Positions 1 to 7,582 of a stretch of 64,000 bases of DNA are shown here, piece by piece. The stretch covers positions 186,001 to 250,000 of the forward strand of contig NZ_NISI01000006.1 in the NCBI RefSeq assembly GCF_002205845.1, in the 5' to 3' direction. The stretch is from Roseateles puraquae. GTDB taxonomy: Bacteria; Pseudomonadota; Gammaproteobacteria; Burkholderiales; Burkholderiaceae_C. Under the pieces are notes generated by a model. That model did no database searches. It was not told the origin of the DNA and saw only the letters and a list, made by a program, of their open reading frames with translations. The translations under genes were made by a program, and so were the position numbers. The number at the start of each line of letters is the position of its first letter. The stretch's first letter is position 1.

Positions 1-279
1 TTCCGCAAGACCCGGGAGGGCTGGCGAGTGGAGGTGCTGCCCCCGGCGGCAGCCCAGCCCGGGCTCGGCGTCGCCGAGTTCGCCGGCTGGGTGCCGGGCG
101 GCACGCAGATGCTGCTGGCACGTGAGGTGCGCGCGGAGGGCAAATACCGGCGCAGCTTCGAGCTGGTGTCGATCGACACCCTGGCCACGGAGCGCCAGGC
201 GGCCGAGCCCGCGCAGATGGGCGCCTTCCAGCGCTGGGCTGACCCCGCCTGGCGTGGCGCCTCACCGATCCGGCGCTGA
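1..279 (+). CDS. C-terminal end of an unrecognised protein (partial)
   Basis: An open frame enters from the left edge in frame 1 and stops at TGA 277-279, giving the last 92 residues of a protein. The text alternates charged and beta-prone stretches (EGKYRRSFELVSIDT), as in the last blades of a periplasmic beta-propeller, but no motif is diagnostic. The gene is convergent with the histidine kinase, whose stop codon lies 16 bases further on. I do not recognise the family, and the start lies outside the window. Confidence 0.6.
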   Translation, partial: FRKTREGWRVEVLPPAAAQPGLGVAEFAGWVPGGTQMLLAREVRAEGKYRRSFELVSIDTLATERQAAEPAQMGAFQRWADPAWRGASPIRR

Positions 280-294
280 CGCGATGGCGGCCGA

Positions 295-1980
295 TCAGGC
301 CGCCATCTTCACGGCCTCGGCGGTGGGCAGCTCCACCCGCGCGACGGTGCCCTTGCCCGGCTGGCTCTCCAGCCGGATGGCCCCATGCAGCAGGTTCTCC
401 ACCAGGCTGTGCACGACGAACAGGCCGAGGCCGCTGCCGCCCTGGCCGAAGCGCGTGGTGAAGAAGGGCTCGAAGGCGCGCTCCAGGTCCGCGCGCGGCA
501 TGCCGCCACCGTTGTCGCGCACCTCCAGCATCAGGTGGTGGGCCGGCGCCGGGGCGGTGCCGATGCGCACCTGGCCGGCGCTGCCGCCAAAGGCATGCAG
601 GCAGGCGTTCTCGAACAGCTGCTCCAGCACCTGGCGCAGCACGTCGCGGTAGCCGTCCATCGCGAGCGACTCGGGCAGGTCGCAGATGAACTGCACGTGT
701 CGCACACCCAGGCGGTGCTGCACGCTGGCCCAGGCCTGCTCAGCCACCTCGCGCAGCAGGAAGCGCGCATGCGTGGCGCGACCGCCGTCCTCGGTCAGCT
801 GGCGAAAGCGGCTGATGAGCTGGAGCGCACGGCGCACGTTGTGCTCCACCAGCTGGGCGGCGTGGGCGGTCTGGGTGGTCCAGTCAGTCATCTCCTGGCG
901 GCGCAGCGGCAGGTGGTTGGCCAGCTTGTCGGCCACCACACGGCTGTGCTCCCGCATCACGTCGGCCGACAGCAGCGCATTGCTCAGCGGCGTGTTGAGC
1001 TCGTGGGCAATGCCGGCCAGCAACTGGCCCAGCGCCGCGAGCTTGCGGCTGCTGACCAGCTCCTGCTGCGCCTGCAGCAGCTCGGCGGTGCGGGCCTGCA
1101 CCTGCTCTTCCAGCCACTCGGCGGCGCGGCGGCGCTCGTCCTCCCGGCGCGCCTGATCGATGGCGATGCCGGCAAGGTTGCTGGCCACGCGCAAGGCGGT
1201 CAGCTCGTCAGGCCCGGGACGGCGCTGCTCGCGGTAATACATCGCAAAGCTGCCGATGACGCCCTGGTGGGCCGCATGGATGGGCTCCGACCAGCAGGCC
1301 TTGAAACCATGCGGCGCCACCAGCGCCTTGTAAGGCGCCCACAGCGGGTCGGTTTCGATGTCCTCGACGATGACCGTGCGGTCTTCGGCCATGGCCGTGC
1401 CGCAGGAGCCCACGCCCGGGCCGATGGACAGTCCGTCGAGCAGTTGCAGATAGCTCTGCGGCATCCGCGGGCCTGCGCCCGGGTGCATTTGCCGACCGTC
1501 CGAGTCCAGCAACATGACGCTGCAGAACATGCCGTCGAACTGGGCCTCGATGAGGGCCGTCAGGCGATTCAGCACGGCCTTGAGCGGCTGGCCGGTGGCG
1601 ACCATCTGCAGCAGTTCGTTTTCGCCGTCAGACAGGGCCTGGGCGAAGGCGATGGCGCCCAGGTCGACCAGGCAGACGGTCATGAGCTCCCCCGGCGCGG
1701 CGCCGGTCAGCAGCAGCTCATGCGGACGCGTGCTGCCGTCGCGGCGCATCAGCGGCCACAGCAGCCGGCTGCTTTCGCCCGGCCCCAAGGCCTCGATCTG
1801 CTGCCGCAGCGCGTTGCACTGCCCAGGCAACTCGGGCGCGCACAGCCGCGACAACGGTTGGCCGACCAGCGTCGCCGCGGTATGGCCGAGCACGTCGGCG
1901 CGCCCGGAGGTCGCCTGCTCGATGAGCAACTCCGGCACCCGCCGGACTGACAGCATCGCCATGTGGGCCAGGTTGTCCAT
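295..1980 (-). CDS. GAF-domain sensor histidine kinase
   Basis: A 561-residue cytoplasmic kinase with no convincing membrane segment. Order: a PAS-like N-terminus (about 1-115), a GAF sensor domain (about 130-275), a coiled coil (280-310), the HisKA phosphoacceptor box with H326 in GIAHELNTPL, then an HATPase domain with N box QLFENACLHAF, G1 DNGGGMP and G2 GSGLGLFVV. The frame stays open upstream to about 3078, but ATG 1978-1980 is preferred because CGGAG lies 6-10 bases before it and because the upstream part would overlap the + strand operon. No response regulator gene is adjacent, so the partner is unknown. It is divergent from the first DGPF gene, and the 140-base gap must hold both promoters. 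Confidence 0.88.
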   Translation of the reverse strand: MDNLAHMAMLSVRRVPELLIEQATSGRADVLGHTAATLVGQPLSRLCAPELPGQCNALRQQIEALGPGESSRLLWPLMRRDGSTRPHELLLTGAAPGELMTVCLVDLGAIAFAQALSDGENELLQMVATGQPLKAVLNRLTALIEAQFDGMFCSVMLLDSDGRQMHPGAGPRMPQSYLQLLDGLSIGPGVGSCGTAMAEDRTVIVEDIETDPLWAPYKALVAPHGFKACWSEPIHAAHQGVIGSFAMYYREQRRPGPDELTALRVASNLAGIAIDQARREDERRRAAEWLEEQVQARTAELLQAQQELVSSRKLAALGQLLAGIAHELNTPLSNALLSADVMREHSRVVADKLANHLPLRRQEMTDWTTQTAHAAQLVEHNVRRALQLISRFRQLTEDGGRATHARFLLREVAEQAWASVQHRLGVRHVQFICDLPESLAMDGYRDVLRQVLEQLFENACLHAFGGSAGQVRIGTAPAPAHHLMLEVRDNGGGMPRADLERAFEPFFTTRFGQGGSGLGLFVVHSLVENLLHGAIRLESQPGKGTVARVELPTAEAVKMAA

Positions 1981-2120
1981 GATGGTCTCCGCAGTTTTCG
2001 CGTTATGAATCAAGTCGGGCGCCCAGGGGGCAACCACTGGCAACAAGCCCCTCGACTTTGCCCAAAACCGGGTTTGTCCGGGCCAGAATCGCCCCTTCAC
2101 TTGCCGCAGATCAATCCGCC

Positions 2121-2468
2121 ATGCCCCAAATGTTGCTGATCGTCGAACCCTTGGGCCAGCGCGCCGAACGTGGCCGTGCAGCTGGTGAGGTCTTGTACAA
2201 GCGCATGCTCGACTTTGCCAGTGAACTGCAAGCACAAGGCCTGCTGCTCGGTGTGAATTCACTCGGCAGTGAGGCCCGGCGTCTGGCCAAGCGCGACGGC
2301 AGCGCCCAGGTCTGGGACGGGCCCTTCGCGGAGTCGAAGGAGATGGTCGGCGGCTATTTCCTGCTGGACACCGACGACCCGGCCGTGGCCCTGGCCTGGG
2401 CGGAGCGCTGCCCGGCAGCCGAGTGGGCGACGGTGGAGATCCGCGGCGTGGGCCCCTGCTATCTGTGA
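2121..2468 (+). CDS. YCII-related (DGPF) protein 1
   Basis: A 115-residue protein of the YCII/DGPF family, a small ferredoxin-like fold of unknown biochemistry. It carries the family signature DGPFAESKE followed by a GGYF strand. The start ATG at 2121 gives a protein beginning MPQMLLIVEP, which matches family length; the frame remains open to 2058 but the extra residues look non-coding. It opens a run of + strand genes ending in an ECF42-type sigma factor, the setting in which DGPF proteins are most often found. It lies upstream of the candidate ECF42 promoter, so it may be transcribed separately. Confidence 0.82.
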   Translation: MPQMLLIVEPLGQRAERGRAAGEVLYKRMLDFASELQAQGLLLGVNSLGSEARRLAKRDGSAQVWDGPFAESKEMVGGYFLLDTDDPAVALAWAERCPAAEWATVEIRGVGPCYL

Positions 2469-2493
2469 GCCCCTGCCCCGCCCTCGCAGGGGC
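2469..2493 (+). other. GC-rich hairpin after the first DGPF gene
   Basis: A perfect 8-base inverted repeat, GCCCCTGC (2469-2476) and GCAGGGGC (2486-2493), with a 9-base loop starts just after the stop codon. There is no run of T behind it, so it is not a standard intrinsic terminator. It could separate the first DGPF transcript from the promoter at 2542. Confidence 0.4.
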
Positions 2494-2541
2494 GGCGCGG
2501 CGCCGGCTTGTCGGCGAGAAGCTGGTGTTTTCCCGTAGTGC

Positions 2542-2568
2542 TGTCGAAAGTCGCCGGGCGCCATCGTC
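2542..2568 (+). promoter_or_regulatory. Candidate ECF42-type sigma promoter
   Basis: TGTCGA at 2542-2547 and CGTC at 2565-2568 are separated by 17 bases. This is the -35/-10 pair I recall for promoters of the ECF42 group, whose natural targets are DGPF genes. The match sits about 50 bases before the start of the second DGPF gene, in the operon that ends with an ECF42-like sigma gene. The reading is therefore an autoregulated operon. Both elements are short, so the call rests on motif plus context. Confidence 0.6.
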
Positions 2569-2616
2569 GTGCTCGGGAAGGCAGCACAACCGCTGCCGCG
2601 AGCACGAGGAGATGCC

Positions 2617-3021
2617 ATGCGATTCATGATCCAGGTCCGCGCGACCGCCACCAGCGAGCGAGGTGACCCGCCCGGGCCCGAGTACGCCGAACTGTTCGAG
2701 CAGATGGGCGCCTTCCACGAGGAGATGGCGCGTGCCGGCGTGCTGCTGGACGGTGCCGGCCTGCGCCCGAGCCGCGATGGCTGGCGCCAGCGCTATCACG
2801 CCGATGGCCGCATGGAACGCATCGACGGGCCGTTTGCCGAAGCCAAGGAACTCATCGCGGGTTACACGCTGATCCAGGTGCGGTCGGTGGAAGAGGCCCA
2901 GGCCTGGGCCAGCCGCTTCCCCAAGCCCTTCGTGGGCATCGACTGCGAGATCGAGGTGCGCCGGCTCTACGAGGAGGCCGACTTCGGCCCCGGCGGCGAC
3001 ATGGAAATCCAGCGCGCCTGA
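2617..3021 (+). CDS. YCII-related (DGPF) protein 2
   Basis: A 134-residue DGPF-family protein beginning MRFMIQVRATATS, with the signature DGPFAEAKELIAGY at about 69-82 and an R-F-P-K segment near the C-terminus. The start at 2617 has GAGGAG 6-11 bases upstream; the frame is open further back but without a better start. It is the first gene downstream of the candidate ECF42 promoter. It differs from the first DGPF protein in length and loops, so the two are paralogues rather than a recent duplication. Confidence 0.88.
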   Translation: MRFMIQVRATATSERGDPPGPEYAELFEQMGAFHEEMARAGVLLDGAGLRPSRDGWRQRYHADGRMERIDGPFAEAKELIAGYTLIQVRSVEEAQAWASRFPKPFVGIDCEIEVRRLYEEADFGPGGDMEIQRA

Positions 3022-3031
3022 GGGGGACCGC

Positions 3032-3571
3032 ATGAGCACGCTCTCCCTCATCTTCATCACCTTAGGCGTGGCCGTCATGGGCCTGATGGCCTATGCCGCG
3101 ACCCGGCCCGACGAATTCCGCGTCGAACGCCAGGCGCGCATCGAGGCGCCGGCCGAGCAGGTGTGGCCGCTTGTCAGCGAGCTGCGCGCCTTCAATCGCT
3201 GGAACCCGTATGAGCGCAAGGACCCGCTCATCAAGGGCGCCTACAGCGGCGCGGCCAGCGGCGTGGGCTCGCGCTACGACTGGGACAGCCGCGAGGTCGG
3301 CAGCGGCAGCCTGGAGATCACCGCGCTGCAGCACGGCCGCCGCGTGCAGATGAAGCTGGACTTCATCAAACCCTTCGAGGCACACAACCAGGCCGAGTTC
3401 GCGCTGCAGCCCCTGGCCGATGGCGCCACCGAGGTGCGCTGGACGATGCAGGGCCCGGCCAATTTCGTGTCCAAGCTGATGGGCGTGTTCATCGACATGG
3501 ACCGCATGGTGGGCCGCGACTTCGAAGCCGGCCTGCAGAACCTGCGCCAGCTCGCCGAGGCCCGGCCATGA
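3032..3571 (+). CDS. Membrane-anchored SRPBCC family protein
   Basis: A 179-residue protein with one N-terminal hydrophobic helix (about 4-24), then a START/SRPBCC domain: the strand RQARIEAPAEQVWPLV and the FNRWNPYERKDP turn are typical of polyketide-cyclase-like members that bind hydrophobic ligands in a helix-grip pocket. It follows the second DGPF gene by 10 bases and overlaps the next gene by four (ATGA), so translation is probably coupled. The ligand is unknown. Confidence 0.85.
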   Translation: MSTLSLIFITLGVAVMGLMAYAATRPDEFRVERQARIEAPAEQVWPLVSELRAFNRWNPYERKDPLIKGAYSGAASGVGSRYDWDSREVGSGSLEITALQHGRRVQMKLDFIKPFEAHNQAEFALQPLADGATEVRWTMQGPANFVSKLMGVFIDMDRMVGRDFEAGLQNLRQLAEARP

Positions 3572-4011
3572 TGGACCTGCACTTCAGCATCGACATCGCC
3601 GCCGCGCCGGCACGGGTGTGGGACTGCATGTTCGACCCGCTCGCCTACCGCGACTGGACGCGCGCCTTCGCCGAGGGCTCCTACTTCGAAGGCCGCTGGG
3701 CCGCCGGTGAGCGCCTGCGCTTTCTCGACCCGCAGGGCTTCGGCATGGAGGCGGTGGTGGACGACTGCCGGCTGCATGAGCACCTGTCCTTGCGGCTGGT
3801 GGGCGAACTCAAGGACGGCCGACCTGTGGCCGACAGCCCGCTGCGCACCCATCCGGCGCACGAGACCTATGCCTTCAGCCGGCAGCCCGACGGTGGCACC
3901 CGGCTTGCCGTGCAGCTGCAGGCCTGGAACGACGGCTTCCTGGCCTTTCTGCAGGACACCTGGCCGCAAGCCCTGCAGCGCCTGAAGACCCTGGCCGAAT
4001 CAACCCACTGA
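3568..4011 (+). CDS. SRPBCC (AHSA1-like) domain protein
   Basis: A 147-residue soluble SRPBCC protein. It begins with the family pattern IDIAAAPARVWDCMFDP and ends in the long C-terminal helix FLAFLQDTWPQALQRLKTLA that closes the ligand pocket. Its ATG overlaps the stop of the membrane-anchored paralogue. Activator-of-Hsp90-like SRPBCC proteins are frequent neighbours of ECF sigma factors of this type. No catalytic function can be read from the sequence. Confidence 0.85.
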   Translation: MMDLHFSIDIAAAPARVWDCMFDPLAYRDWTRAFAEGSYFEGRWAAGERLRFLDPQGFGMEAVVDDCRLHEHLSLRLVGELKDGRPVADSPLRTHPAHETYAFSRQPDGGTRLAVQLQAWNDGFLAFLQDTWPQALQRLKTLAESTH

Positions 4012-4021
4012 AGGACGTGCC

Positions 4022-4426
4022 ATGCACCGCCAGATCTACGTCAACCTGCCCTGCAAGGACCTCGCCGCGAGCAAGGCCTTCTTCGAGGCCATGGGCTATC
4101 AGTTCCACCCACAGTTCACCAACGACGTCGCAGCGGGCCTGGTGCTGGGCGACAACCTGTATGCCATGCTGCTGACGGAAGACTTCGCCCGCGGCTTCAC
4201 GGCCAAGCCGTTGGTGGACGCGAAGGCGGCCACCGAGGTGTTGGTTTGCCTGAGCTGCGACAGCCGCGAGGAGGTCGATGCCCTGGTCGCCAAGGCGCGC
4301 GCAGCCGGCGCCGCCGTACCCCGCGAACCGCAGGACCATGGCTTCATGTACGGCCACGGCTTTGAAGACCTGGATGGCCACATCTGGGAGCTCGTGCACA
4401 TGACCGCCATGCCACCGCAGGGCTGA
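4022..4426 (+). CDS. VOC (glyoxalase/bleomycin-resistance fold) protein 1
   Basis: A 134-residue single vicinal-oxygen-chelate domain. It shows the start YVNLPCKDLAASKAFFEAMGY of the first beta-alpha-beta unit and the DLDGHIWELVHM strand containing the usual last metal-ligand glutamate. The family ranges from glyoxalase I-like enzymes to metal-free binding proteins, and substrate cannot be deduced. It is preceded by AAGGACG, sits 10 bases after the SRPBCC gene, and belongs to the sigma-factor operon. Confidence 0.85.
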   Translation: MHRQIYVNLPCKDLAASKAFFEAMGYQFHPQFTNDVAAGLVLGDNLYAMLLTEDFARGFTAKPLVDAKAATEVLVCLSCDSREEVDALVAKARAAGAAVPREPQDHGFMYGHGFEDLDGHIWELVHMTAMPPQG

Positions 4427-4442
4427 ACCTGGAGACACCCTC

Positions 4443-4934
4443 ATGCAATTCACAGCCAAGCTCACCCCCTTCATCTGGTATCAGCGCGGTGCCGAAGACG
4501 CGGTCGCCCACTACCTGAAGGTCTTCGGCCCCGGCAAGGGCCGCGTGCTGCACACCCAGCGCTGGGGCGAGAACTCGCCCGGCGAAGCCGGCACCATCAT
4601 GCTGCAGCAGGTGGAGCTGCTCGGCCTGCAGTTCACGGCCTTCAACGGCGGCCCGCACTTCAAGCTCACCGAAGCCTTCTCGCTCGCGGTGGCCTGCGCC
4701 GACCAGGCCGAGATTGACCATCTCTGGACGGAGCTGCAGGCCGGGGGTGGCCGCGAGAAGGCCTGCGGCTGGGTGGAAGACGCCTGGGGCGTGTCCTGGC
4801 AGATCATCCCGGCGGCCTGGTTCGACATGATCAACGACCCCGACCCGGCGCGGGTGCAGCGGGTGTTCCAGGCCATCTGGGCGATGGGCAAGATCGACCT
4901 CGCAGCACTTCAGCTCGCCTACGACGGAGCCTGA
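4443..4934 (+). CDS. PhnB-like VOC protein 2 (3-demethylubiquinone methyltransferase-like fold)
   Basis: A 163-residue protein of the PhnB/'3-dmu-9_3-mt' branch of the VOC superfamily. Recognisable are FIWYQRGAEDAVAHYLKVF at the N-terminus, the FTAFNGGPHFKLTEAFSL core, the CGWVEDAWGVSWQIIP segment and the C-terminal R-V-F-Q-A helix. Despite the family name no methyltransferase activity is expected. GGAG (4432-4435) precedes the start by 7 bases, and the sigma-factor gene follows 4 bases after its stop. Confidence 0.88.
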   Translation: MQFTAKLTPFIWYQRGAEDAVAHYLKVFGPGKGRVLHTQRWGENSPGEAGTIMLQQVELLGLQFTAFNGGPHFKLTEAFSLAVACADQAEIDHLWTELQAGGGREKACGWVEDAWGVSWQIIPAAWFDMINDPDPARVQRVFQAIWAMGKIDLAALQLAYDGA

Positions 4935-4938
4935 TCGG

Positions 4939-6198
4939 GTGAGCCATGCCGACCTCGCCGCGGGCGTCTGGCGCCTGGAGCGCAGCCGCCTCGTGGGCGC
5001 GGCGGCCAAGCTGCTGCGCGATCTGGATGAAGCCGAGGATTGCGCGCAAGACGCCCTCATGGCGGCGCTGGACGCCTGGCCCCGCGACGGTGCGCCCGCC
5101 AACCCGGCGGCCTGGCTGATGACGGCCACCCGCAACAAGGCCCTCGACCGGTTGCGCCGACGCGCGATGCTGGAGCGCGAGCACGAGCACCTGGCCGCGG
5201 ACGATGAGGCCTACGGCACGCATGTGGTGCCCGACTTCGTCGACCAGCTCGACGCCGCGCGGGACCAGGCCGAGATCGGCGACGAGTTGCTGCGGCTGAT
5301 CTTCATCGCCTGCCACCCCGTGCTGCCGCGCGAGGCCCAGGTGGCGCTGACGCTGCGGCTGCTCGGCGGGCTGGAGACGGCCGAGATCGCCCGCGCCTTC
5401 CTGCAGCCCGAGCCGACCGTGGCCCAGCGCATCGTGCGCGCCAAGAAGGCCCTGCACGGCCAGGCCTTCGAGCTGCCCGGGGCGGACGAGCGCACCCAGC
5501 GCCTGCAGGCCGTGCTGGCCGTCGTCTACCTGATCTTCAACGAAGGCCACAGCGCCGGCAGCGGCGCCACACTGCTGCGCCCGGCGCTGTGTGACGAGGC
5601 CCTGCGCCTGGCCCGCCAACTGCAACATCTGCTGCCCGGCGAAGGCGAGGTGCACGGGCTGGCGGCGCTGCTGGAGATCCAGGCCTCGCGGCTGCCCGCG
5701 CGGCTGGATGCGCAGGGCCGCCCCGTGCTGCTGCCCGACCAGGACCGCCGCCGTTGGGACGCCCTGCTGATCCGCCGCGGGCTGGCCGCGCTTGACCAGG
5801 CGCAGTCCCTCGGCACGCCGGGCCCTTACACGCTGCAAGCGGCCATCGCCGCCTGCCATGCCCGCGCCGCGCGCGCCGAAGACACCGACTGGCCCGCCAT
5901 CGTGGCCGGCTACGACCAGTTGCTGGCGCTCAACCCCTCGCCCGTCATCGCGCTGAACCGCGCCGTGGCGATCAGCTTCGCACGGGGACCGGCGGCAGCC
6001 TGGCCACTGCTGCAGGCCCTGGCCGGTGAACCCCAGTTGCAACGCTACCCCTGGCTGGCTGGCGCCCAGGCCGATGTGCTGGAGCGCCTGGGCCGCGTCG
6101 GCGAGGCCCGCGAGGCCTATCTGCGCGCGGCGGAACTGACCGACAACGCGGTCCAGCGGGAGTTGCTGACCGAGCGGGCGCGGCGCTTGGCCAGTTGA
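4939..6198 (+). CDS. ECF42-type RNA polymerase sigma factor with C-terminal helical (TPR-like) extension
   Basis: A 419-residue protein. Residues about 10-75 are sigma region 2 (DLDEAEDCAQDALMAAL and a PAAWLMTATRNKALDRLRR segment). Region 4 follows at about 130-175 (LETAEIARAFLQPEPTVAQR). The remaining ~240 residues are alpha-helical with a NEGHSAGSG turn and tetratricopeptide-like helices (NPSPVIALNRAVA). This layout defines ECF42/DUF6596 sigma factors, in which the C-terminal part replaces an anti-sigma factor in activity control. The start is GTG 4939; the nearby ATG is out of frame. It is the last gene of the operon. No anti-sigma gene is present, as is usual for the group. Confidence 0.92.
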   Translation: MSHADLAAGVWRLERSRLVGAAAKLLRDLDEAEDCAQDALMAALDAWPRDGAPANPAAWLMTATRNKALDRLRRRAMLEREHEHLAADDEAYGTHVVPDFVDQLDAARDQAEIGDELLRLIFIACHPVLPREAQVALTLRLLGGLETAEIARAFLQPEPTVAQRIVRAKKALHGQAFELPGADERTQRLQAVLAVVYLIFNEGHSAGSGATLLRPALCDEALRLARQLQHLLPGEGEVHGLAALLEIQASRLPARLDAQGRPVLLPDQDRRRWDALLIRRGLAALDQAQSLGTPGPYTLQAAIAACHARAARAEDTDWPAIVAGYDQLLALNPSPVIALNRAVAISFARGPAAAWPLLQALAGEPQLQRYPWLAGAQADVLERLGRVGEAREAYLRAAELTDNAVQRELLTERARRLAS

Positions 6199-6213
6199 GC
6201 GCCCGCCTGCGGG

Positions 6214-6894
6214 TCAGCCGGGCTCGTGGGGCGATGCCGGCTGGCGCGCATCCCGCAGGTGCGCCGCCAGCTGGAACCACATCGCCGCCCACCCCGCCCC
6301 GAAGGCCCAGCCGGCGATCACGTCGCTGGCCCAGTGCACGCCCAGCACGACCCGTGTGGCGCCAATGATCAGCGCCATGGCGACGGCCACGCCGAGCAGG
6401 AACACCCGTTCACGCGTGCGCCCATGGCGCTGCGCGATCAGCACGCCCACGGTCAGGTAGAACACCGCCGACATGCTGGCGTGGCCGCTCGGGAAGCTCA
6501 GCCCCTCTTGCACCAGGGCCGCGAAATCCGCGTCGGGACGGGCCCGGCCGAACAGCGCCTTGAGGGTGCTGACCATCAAGGCCCCGCCGGCCATGGCCAC
6601 GGCAACGGTCGCCGCCCGCGCCGGGCGGCCGACGCTGCACAGATAGGCCACCACCAGCACCGTGAACAGCGTCAGCACGGCTGTGCCGCCCAGCGCGCTG
6701 AAGTCACGCATGACCGCCTCGACCTTCGGATGCGCTGCGCGCCAACCCTGCGCGGCATGCAGCAGGGCTTCGTCCCAACGCACGGTCAGGCCCGCATGCA
6801 TTGCGAAGGCGAGGACGGCGAACAGGGTCCAGGCCAGCGCGGCCAAGGCCCAGCCCCGGGGCGACACGCGCTGAGAGATCGACACGGTCGTCAT
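6214..6894 (-). CDS. PAP2-family membrane phosphatase
   Basis: A 226-residue integral membrane protein with about six hydrophobic helices and the three phosphatase motifs in order: KALFGRARP, PSGH (in SFPSGHASMS) and R-x5-H-x3-D (RVVLGVHWASD). The family removes phosphate from lipid phosphates such as phosphatidate or undecaprenyl pyrophosphate on the periplasmic side. The substrate here is not predictable. Its ATG overlaps the stop of the upstream 218-residue gene by four bases, so the two are probably coupled. Confidence 0.92.
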   Translation of the reverse strand: MTTVSISQRVSPRGWALAALAWTLFAVLAFAMHAGLTVRWDEALLHAAQGWRAAHPKVEAVMRDFSALGGTAVLTLFTVLVVAYLCSVGRPARAATVAVAMAGGALMVSTLKALFGRARPDADFAALVQEGLSFPSGHASMSAVFYLTVGVLIAQRHGRTRERVFLLGVAVAMALIIGATRVVLGVHWASDVIAGWAFGAGWAAMWFQLAAHLRDARQPASPHEPG

Positions 6895-7547
6895 GCGCGC
6901 AACAGCGCCTTGGCCGCCTCGACCCGCAAAGCCAGCGGTGCCGCTTCATCATCCAGCACCTGCTGCAGGAATTGCCGCGGATCGACGTGGCCCTCGGCCG
7001 CCGTCGGGGGCAGCTTCAGCGGTGTGCTCGCCTGAGGCGCTGGCCGCAGCGCCAGCATTGCGGCGTCGAAGGCCTCCGGCGTGATGGGCGACAGGCGCGC
7101 GAGCAGATCGGCCTGGCCTTCGGCACCGGGTTCGATGTCCAGCCACGGCGTCTCCACGAACACCGGGGCGAGGTCGGGTGCCACGAAAGCGGACCAGTTG
7201 CCGCTGGCCGCGTCCTGCGCCGGCACGGCAGGGACCAGGCTCTCGGCCTGCAGCCGCAGGCGCGACGCCGGCAGCTCGGGCAGGTAGCGGGCCCGCAGTC
7301 CCGCAAGGAACTGGCGCGCCTGCGCGGGCGCCACGGGCTGGGCAAACGAGAACCACAGCTGCAGCCCGTCGGTGCCCGACACCGCGATGGCCGGTGCCGG
7401 CAGCCCCAGGTCAGCCTGCACGCCGCGCCAGACGGCGCCCAGGGCGGTCCAGTCGGCCGGCGCGGCGACCTCGAGCCGCAAGGCCCGGGGGTGGTCCGGT
7501 GAATCGGTGTGATAGAGGCGGTGCAGTTCGGAGGTCAAGCGGCTCAT
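6891..7547 (-). CDS. Conserved hypothetical protein, 218 aa
   Basis: A soluble protein of 218 residues with no signal peptide. The segment AIAVSGTDGLQLWFSFAQPV followed by a helix with regularly spaced arginines (ARQFLAGLRARYLPE) recalls the small-molecule/nucleotide pocket of primase-like folds, but this is only a resemblance and the acidic catalytic pair is not evident. I do not assign a function. It is coupled to the PAP2 gene by an ATGA overlap, and the chemoreceptor stop lies 35 bases beyond its start, on the same strand. Confidence 0.65.
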   Translation of the reverse strand: MSRLTSELHRLYHTDSPDHPRALRLEVAAPADWTALGAVWRGVQADLGLPAPAIAVSGTDGLQLWFSFAQPVAPAQARQFLAGLRARYLPELPASRLRLQAESLVPAVPAQDAASGNWSAFVAPDLAPVFVETPWLDIEPGAEGQADLLARLSPITPEAFDAAMLALRPAPQASTPLKLPPTAAEGHVDPRQFLQQVLDDEAAPLALRVEAAKALLRA

Positions 7548-7582
7548 GGCGCGCGTGAATCTACTCCACCCGCCAGCACGCC

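Noticed and set aside
1981-2120. A second ECF42 promoter before the first DGPF gene
   Set aside because: No TGTCGA with a CGTC-type -10 at 15-18 bases could be found in this gap.
295-3078. A 927-residue version of the histidine kinase
   Set aside because: The extra N-terminal 366 residues would lie antisense to two DGPF genes and lack any domain; a good ribosome site exists at 1980.
4443-4934. Ubiquinone-pathway methyltransferase
   Set aside because: The name attached to this family is historical; the protein is a VOC-fold domain with no SAM-binding motif.
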